Shown here: in pieces, positions 6,259-9,506 of the stretch
How the letters are laid out: each line of letters opens with the position of its first letter
How positions within the stretch are numbered: position 1 is the first letter of the stretch
Assembly (NCBI GenBank): GCA_002402755.1
Contig: DHGK01000315.1
Coordinates: 5,792 to 15,297 of the forward strand
DNA length: 9,506 bases
Direction: 5' to 3'
Source of the DNA: Planctomycetes bacterium UBA4800
GTDB lineage: Bacteria; Planctomycetota; UBA8108; UBA8890; UBA8898
Position numbers and translations under genes: made by a program
Notes under the pieces: generated by a model
The model's database searches: none
The model's input: the letters and a program-made list of their open reading frames with translations, nothing else
Told to the model about the DNA's origin: nothing

Positions 6259-7518
6259 TCACTCGCAGGACGCGTGGCCGGCGCAGTCGAGACTGTCGGC
6301 CGTGCCGTCCGCGCCGCACGACAGGAAGGGCGCGGCGGGAGCGCGGCCGTTTCCGAAGAGATAGCCGAGCACGCACACGCCGTCGATCATGTCGACGAGC
6401 CCATTGTCATCGATGTCGGATGCATCGAGGCAGTCATTCGACATCTGCCCGAACACGGTGCGGAGGATGAAGACAGCATCCGCAATGTCGTGCCGGCCAT
6501 CCGCGTTGGCGTCCCCACGCCGGAAACAGGAATGTGCGGGCGAACGGCGAACGAACACGCCGTTCGCGGCGGTGCCCGCGTAGAGCCGGGACGGATCGGA
6601 GGGATCCACGGCCACGGTCAGCACGCTGTATCCCTCGAGGCCCTCGTTGAACGCGCTCCAGGTTTCGCCCCCGTCGAGACTTCGCCAGGCGCCGTGGTCG
6701 TACGCCGCGCCGTAGACGATCCGAGAGGCGAGCGGATCGACGACGAGAATACGCATGTCGGTCTGCGCGGGCAAGCCGGCGCCGCTCCAGCTCCAGGATT
6801 GCCCGGCATCCGCCGACTTGTAGACTCCGAATTCGCTCGGACCGGCGTACAGCACGGACGGCTCCGACGGGGCCAGGCACAGGCCTGCCACGTAAGGAAC
6901 CGGAAGGCCGTTCGCGAGGAGGCTCCATGTCCTGCCCCCGTCCGTCGTCTTTTTGACCCAGCTTTCCGTCGACGCATACAGAACGTCCGGCGTCACGAGG
7001 TCGATGGCGAAGCAGCGCACGTCTTTTCCCGGGCCGCACGCCGTCCAGGTCAGGCCGGCGTCGAGGCTTCGATAGATGCCCTTGCCGTCGGGCCCGGCGA
7101 AGAGAATGCTCGGATCGGCCGGATGGACGGCGAGCCTCATGACCCGCCTGGTGGGAAGCCCCTCGTTGATGGGGGTCCACGTGCCGCCGCCATCGGCGCT
7201 CTTGTAGACGCCGTGCGCGAAGGTGCCGAAGTACACCAGCTCCGGGCGGTCCGGGACGACGACGATGTCGCCGACGGTGAGTCCGGCACAACCTGCCGCG
7301 GCGGTCGAGTTCTCCCACGTCGACCCCATGTCGAGGCTTCGAAAGCAGCCTTCCGCCGTGCCCAGGTAGATCGCGGCGGGATGGATGGCGATCGAGGAGA
7401 CGTACGGACAGGTCAGCCCGTTGTTGATGGTGGTCCACTCCTTGGCCGACTGCCCGCGAACCGCGGTTGATGCCATCAGCAGGATGGCGCCCGACGCCAG
7501 TGAAAGTCTCGGAGTCAT
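6259..7518 (-). CDS. Secreted BNR/Asp-box beta-propeller protein with C-terminal dockerin-like module
   Basis: A 419-residue exported protein. Residues 1-22 are a signal peptide (MTPRLSLASGAILLMASTAV, then RG). Residues 28-326 form a beta-propeller of the BNR / sortilin (VPS10)-like kind: six Asp boxes of the S-x-D-x-G-x-T/S-W type begin at D63, D109, D153, D193, D237 and D282, spaced about 40-46 residues, each preceded by an LYAG-like strand. Residues 331-418 are a dockerin-like module with two calcium-loop segments (GDANADGRHDIADAV and SDIDDNGLVDMIDGV) and a closing Cys tail. No sialidase catalytic residues are apparent, so binding or scaffolding is likelier than hydrolysis. I chose the ATG at 7518 because GAGGAGGG lies 6 nt upstream; the in-frame GTG at 7536 would put that site inside the gene. 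The ATG overlaps the stop of the upstream peptidase gene (ATGA), implying coupled translation. Confidence 0.9.
   Translation of the reverse strand: MTPRLSLASGAILLMASTAVRGQSAKEWTTINNGLTCPYVSSIAIHPAAIYLGTAEGCFRSLDMGSTWENSTAAAGCAGLTVGDIVVVPDRPELVYFGTFAHGVYKSADGGGTWTPINEGLPTRRVMRLAVHPADPSILFAGPDGKGIYRSLDAGLTWTACGPGKDVRCFAIDLVTPDVLYASTESWVKKTTDGGRTWSLLANGLPVPYVAGLCLAPSEPSVLYAGPSEFGVYKSADAGQSWSWSGAGLPAQTDMRILVVDPLASRIVYGAAYDHGAWRSLDGGETWSAFNEGLEGYSVLTVAVDPSDPSRLYAGTAANGVFVRRSPAHSCFRRGDANADGRHDIADAVFILRTVFGQMSNDCLDASDIDDNGLVDMIDGVCVLGYLFGNGRAPAAPFLSCGADGTADSLDCAGHASCE
6265..6528 (-). other. Dockerin-like module of the propeller protein
   Basis: This segment encodes residues 331-418. It starts with RRGDANADG and contains two EF-hand-like calcium loops each followed by an IADAV/MIDGV helix, then a proline-rich stretch and CGADGTADSLDCAGHASC. 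It aligns over its whole length with the end of the neighbouring peptidase (7533-7799). The second loop is degenerate: SDIDDNG replaces the GDANDDG of the peptidase copy, though the Asp ligands are kept. The architecture is like type I dockerins; no cohesin gene is visible in this window. Confidence 0.75.
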
Positions 7519-9365
7519 GTCGTGCCCTCCTCGCACGGCGGGAAACTCCCGCAGTCAAGGTCGTCCGCCGTGAGATCGACGCCGCAGGAGCCGAACGGCT
7601 GCGGCAGCGGCCCCGAGGCCGCGAACAGATGGCCCAGGATCGCCACGGCGTCGGCGATGTCGAGGGCGCCGTCGTCGTTGGCGTCCCCGGCGTCCCTGCA
7701 GCTCGGCGCCGGTCCCGCTGCGAAGAGATGGTCCAGGACGAAGACGGCGTCGGCGATGTCGATGGCGCCGTCGGCGTTCGCATCGCCGCGCCTGTAGCCC
7801 TCGCATTCATCGGGAATGCCGTTCGAGTCCGCGTCGGCGCTCGTCCCCAACGCGATGTCGCACTCGTCGGGGACGCCGTTCGCGTTGCAGTCGAGGCTTG
7901 CCGCCGCGGCGATGTCGCAGTCGTCGGGAATCCCGTTCGCGTTGCAGTCGGCGGCCGTGCCGCTCGCCAGCTCGACGGCGTCGGGGATCCCGTCGCCGTC
8001 GCAGTCGTCGGGCGACAGGGGGACGGCGACGTGCGCGAGTGCGGCGACGATGGCGGCCGTGACGTGCGTCGGGTAGTCCTTCGGGTACTTCTCGATGGTG
8101 TCCTCGACGGTGTGATACCAGGGGCAGAAGTCGTTCCAGGCGCCGCCGTCCTCGATGCCGGTGATCGCCTTGTAGCCGCGGTTCCAGAAGGAGACGTGGT
8201 CGGACCAGGTCGCGCCGGCATCCTCGAAGACCTTGGGCTCGACGCCGTCGGGAACGAAAGCCGTGCACGCGGCCGCGAGCACGTACGCCAGCTCGATCGA
8301 CGCGCTGTTCGTGTAGATCGCCAGATCGGGCGGCGCCGCGTCCGTGCCCGCGTAGGCGATCATGTCGAAGTTGAAGCAGCCGATGACGCGCTCCTCCTCC
8401 GCCGCGATCTTCGCGCAGTAGTTCCGCGACCCCACCATGCCCTGCTCTTCCTCGTTGAACGCCGCGAACTTGATCGTGTACGCGAAGGAGTGCCCGCTCA
8501 GCACCCGGGCGGCTTCGAGGACCGCCGCCGTGCCGCTGGCGTTGTCATCGGCGCCGGGGGCGAGCGTCGCGGCGGTGGGGCTTATCGAGTCGAAGTGCGC
8601 TCCCACGTAGACGACCGCCCCGGGATCGAGGATGCCGGGCAGGATTCCGATCACGTTGGCGCGATCGGGATTGCGTGCGTAGACCTGCGTCTCGACCTCG
8701 AGGCCGTACGTGAGGAAGAGGTCGGCCATCCAGGCCGCGGCCGCCCTGTTCTCCGGCGTGTAGGCGTAGCGTGTCTCGAAGTCGTCGAGCGCCTGCCAGA
8801 CGTTCGTGTAGGCCGTCTGGTCGACCGCGGCGACCATGGGGGCGACGAGCGGATCGAACTCGATCACCGGAGGGTCGTCCCTCGCGAGCTTTCGATCCCG
8901 TACCGATGGCGGCGCCGCCGGGACGAGCGAGATGAGGAGGGGCTGCGCGATTCCCGGGAGGGATGCCTCGCTTTCGGCGGTGAGCCGCGGGGCGCCCTCG
9001 GCGCTCCGGAGGAGAACGGTGCCGCCGCGCCGCGCGAGGACGCGCGCGTCTCCCGCGAACGATGCGCGGCCGGCGTCGGCGACGTGGAAGAGGTAGTAGT
9101 CGCCCGCGGCGTCGAGCGGCTCCAAAAGGGTGAGGATCCCGGCGAACGCGTCCGGAATCGCCGCCCCCGGCGGCGCGAGCACCACGGCGAGATCCCCGCT
9201 GTACGCGAGGAGCGCGAAGGAATCTCCCAGTCGTTCGAGCAGGCCGGGATCGGGCGCTTGCCACTCGACGATGGCGATCGTGCCGCCTGCGGGCGCGGGC
9301 TCCGCGACGGACCGAGAACCGAGCGCACACGCGAGAGGGATGACGACGAACAGGGCTTTTCGCAC
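7515..9365 (-). CDS. Secreted M28-family zinc peptidase with calcium-type repeats and dockerin-like module
   Basis: A 616-residue exported metallopeptidase, probably an aminopeptidase using two zinc ions. Residues 1-21 are a signal peptide (MRKALFVVIPLACALGSRSVA). Residues 25-150 resemble no domain I recognise and may be a propeptide. The M28 domain spans about 190-447 with all expected ligands: H257 (GAHFDS), D274 (GADDNASG), E306/E307 (FNEEEQG: catalytic base and zinc ligand), D334 (FNFDMIAY) and H418 (WYHTVEDTIEKY). Four 19-residue repeats (454-529) and a dockerin-like module (523-611) follow. GTG at 9365 is chosen because GAGG (9372-9375) lies 6 nt upstream and the signal peptide then starts cleanly; TTG codons at 9371 and 9377 are alternatives. 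First gene of an operon; its stop overlaps the next start by four bases. Family call is secure; whether it acts as exopeptidase or otherwise is inferred. Confidence 0.92.
   Translation of the reverse strand: MRKALFVVIPLACALGSRSVAEPAPAGGTIAIVEWQAPDPGLLERLGDSFALLAYSGDLAVVLAPPGAAIPDAFAGILTLLEPLDAAGDYYLFHVADAGRASFAGDARVLARRGGTVLLRSAEGAPRLTAESEASLPGIAQPLLISLVPAAPPSVRDRKLARDDPPVIEFDPLVAPMVAAVDQTAYTNVWQALDDFETRYAYTPENRAAAAWMADLFLTYGLEVETQVYARNPDRANVIGILPGILDPGAVVYVGAHFDSISPTAATLAPGADDNASGTAAVLEAARVLSGHSFAYTIKFAAFNEEEQGMVGSRNYCAKIAAEEERVIGCFNFDMIAYAGTDAAPPDLAIYTNSASIELAYVLAAACTAFVPDGVEPKVFEDAGATWSDHVSFWNRGYKAITGIEDGGAWNDFCPWYHTVEDTIEKYPKDYPTHVTAAIVAALAHVAVPLSPDDCDGDGIPDAVELASGTAADCNANGIPDDCDIAAAASLDCNANGVPDECDIALGTSADADSNGIPDECEGYRRGDANADGAIDIADAVFVLDHLFAAGPAPSCRDAGDANDDGALDIADAVAILGHLFAASGPLPQPFGSCGVDLTADDLDCGSFPPCEEGTT
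7525..7532 (-). promoter_or_regulatory. Ribosome binding site for the propeller gene, inside the peptidase 3' end
   Basis: On the minus strand GAGGAGGG ends 6 nt before the ATG at 7518. It sits within the last codons of the upstream peptidase gene (the CEEGTT end), which fits re-initiation by ribosomes finishing that gene. It is the reason for preferring 7518 over the GTG at 7536. Confidence 0.75.
7533..7799 (-). other. Dockerin-like module of the peptidase
   Basis: Residues 523-611 of the peptidase: RRGDANADGAIDIADAVFVL, a short linker, then a second loop GDANDDGALDIADAVAILGH, and finally a Cys tail (CGVDLTADDLDCGSFPPC). Both loops keep the D-x-N-x-D-G calcium ligands. It matches the C-terminus of the propeller protein encoded next door. 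In type I dockerins such duplicated loops bind cohesins; here the partner is unknown, and a cell-surface or sorting role is equally possible. Confidence 0.8.
7797..8006 (-). repeat. Four 19-residue (57-bp) calcium-binding-type repeats in the peptidase
   Basis: The consensus is DCNANGIPDECDIAxGTSA, beginning at residues 454, 473, 492 and 511, exactly 19 residues apart. The first copy is DCDGDGIPDAVELASGTAA and the last starts DADSNGIPDEC. The pattern is like thrombospondin type 3 / planctomycetal calcium repeats: Asp and Asn ligands with cysteines spaced for disulfides between neighbouring copies. They form a spacer between the catalytic domain and the dockerin-like module. The middle two copies are the most alike in DNA. 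Confidence 0.85.
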
Positions 9366-9371
9366 GCGCAA

Positions 9372-9375
9372 CCTC
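9372..9375 (-). promoter_or_regulatory. Ribosome binding site deciding the GTG start at 9365
   Basis: GAGG on the minus strand is separated from GTG 9365 by 6 nt. It is a short match, but none better lies upstream of the alternative TTG codons at 9371 and 9377, and it overlaps those codons, which argues against them. Confidence 0.5.
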
Positions 9376-9382
9376 AAGATCC

Positions 9383-9411
9383 AGGATACTCACCCGAGGA
9401 CACGGTCACAA
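9383..9411 (-). promoter_or_regulatory. Possible promoter of the peptidase-propeller operon
   Basis: On the minus strand TTGTGA (9406-9411) is followed after 17 bp by TATCCT (9383-9388); each box matches four of six consensus positions. Transcription would start near 9376, leaving a very short leader that begins almost at the GAGG site. It lies immediately inside the inverted repeat starting at 9416. A weak match; position is the main support. Confidence 0.3.
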
Positions 9412-9415
9412 GCCG

Positions 9416-9506
9416 CGGGAATTCGGGGACAGTCACTGATTTGTCGTTCTGTGCGGGAGGTTTGTCCCCGCGTTGAGACAAATCAGTGACTGTCCCCGAA
9501 TTCCCG
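9416..9506. repeat. Perfect 30-bp inverted repeat, REP/IS200-type palindromic element
   Basis: The arm at 9416-9445 begins CGGGAATTCGGGGACAGTCA and is exactly complementary to 9477-9506, with a 31-nt centre. The centre holds a smaller stem (GCGGG 9453-9457 with CCCGC 9467-9471), so the whole can fold as a long branched hairpin. The motif GGGGACAGTCAC followed by an AT-rich end is one I associate with palindromes next to REP-associated (Y1, IS200-like) transposases; that is recollection, not a search. The right arm ends at the window edge, so the element may extend further and a transposase could lie beyond. It sits 50 bases upstream of the peptidase start. Confidence 0.75.

Noticed and set aside
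5848..7470. Long plus-strand open frame (540 codons) opposite the propeller gene
   Set aside because: Antisense to a gene with six Asp boxes and a clear start. The translation is low-complexity and Arg-rich, with no ribosome site at a sensible distance.
6434..8221. Minus-strand open frame of 595 codons spanning both operon genes in another frame
   Set aside because: The Thr/Ser/Pro/Arg-rich translation is a frame-shifted reading of the dockerin and calcium-repeat DNA; it crosses two well-supported genes.
7467..9476. Long plus-strand open frame (669 codons) opposite the peptidase gene
   Set aside because: It lies antisense to the M28 gene, which has a signal peptide, all zinc ligands and a dockerin-like module. 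Its translation is Arg/Gly/Val-rich with no recognisable domain, as expected from the mirror of a GC-biased gene.

Overview
The window is very GC-rich, densely coding bacterial DNA carrying four secreted or extracytoplasmic genes and no RNA genes, CRISPR array or complete transposase. The lineage is most likely Planctomycetota or a closely related candidate phylum. The evidence is a C-terminal dockerin-like module ending in a CGxDxTxDxLxCxxxxxC tail, together with CNANGIPDECDI-type calcium-binding repeats; both are characteristic of planctomycetal exported proteins. The assignment is by recognition, not by a search.

Plus strand, 1-4191: a very large polypeptide whose 5' end lies outside the window. 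It fuses a right-handed parallel beta-helix, a PDZ domain and a complete GH95 glycoside hydrolase (alpha-L-fucosidase / alpha-L-galactosidase family). An extra beta-sandwich domain is inserted into the GH95 N-terminal domain. Positions 4192-4659 are non-coding and contain a near-consensus sigma70-type promoter (TTGACA, 16 bp, TACAAT) followed by a leader of about 220 nt. Positions 4660-5775 encode a 371-residue secreted protein of unknown function with two tandem copies of a roughly 103-residue domain and a C-terminal GYWKNHPEAWP domain. Its codon use is less GC-biased than that of its neighbours.

Centre, 5776-6258: a spacer between converging genes, with a perfect 11-bp hairpin (5879-5908), a smaller hairpin (6216-6233), and a short coding-like stretch on the minus strand that may be a gene remnant.

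Minus strand, 9365 down to 6259: a two-gene operon. The first gene is a secreted M28 zinc peptidase followed by four 19-residue calcium-type repeats and a dockerin-like module. The second is a secreted BNR/Asp-box beta-propeller with the same kind of C-terminal module. The genes overlap by four bases (ATGA), so they are probably translationally coupled, and the shared module suggests a common destination outside the cell.

Right edge, 9416-9506: a perfect 30-bp inverted repeat around a 31-nt centre, resembling REP/IS200-type palindromic elements. It may continue beyond the window.

Taken together the region looks like part of a polymer-scavenging, surface-exposed gene set (fucosylated glycans and peptides). 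The link between the plus-strand and minus-strand genes is inference only.
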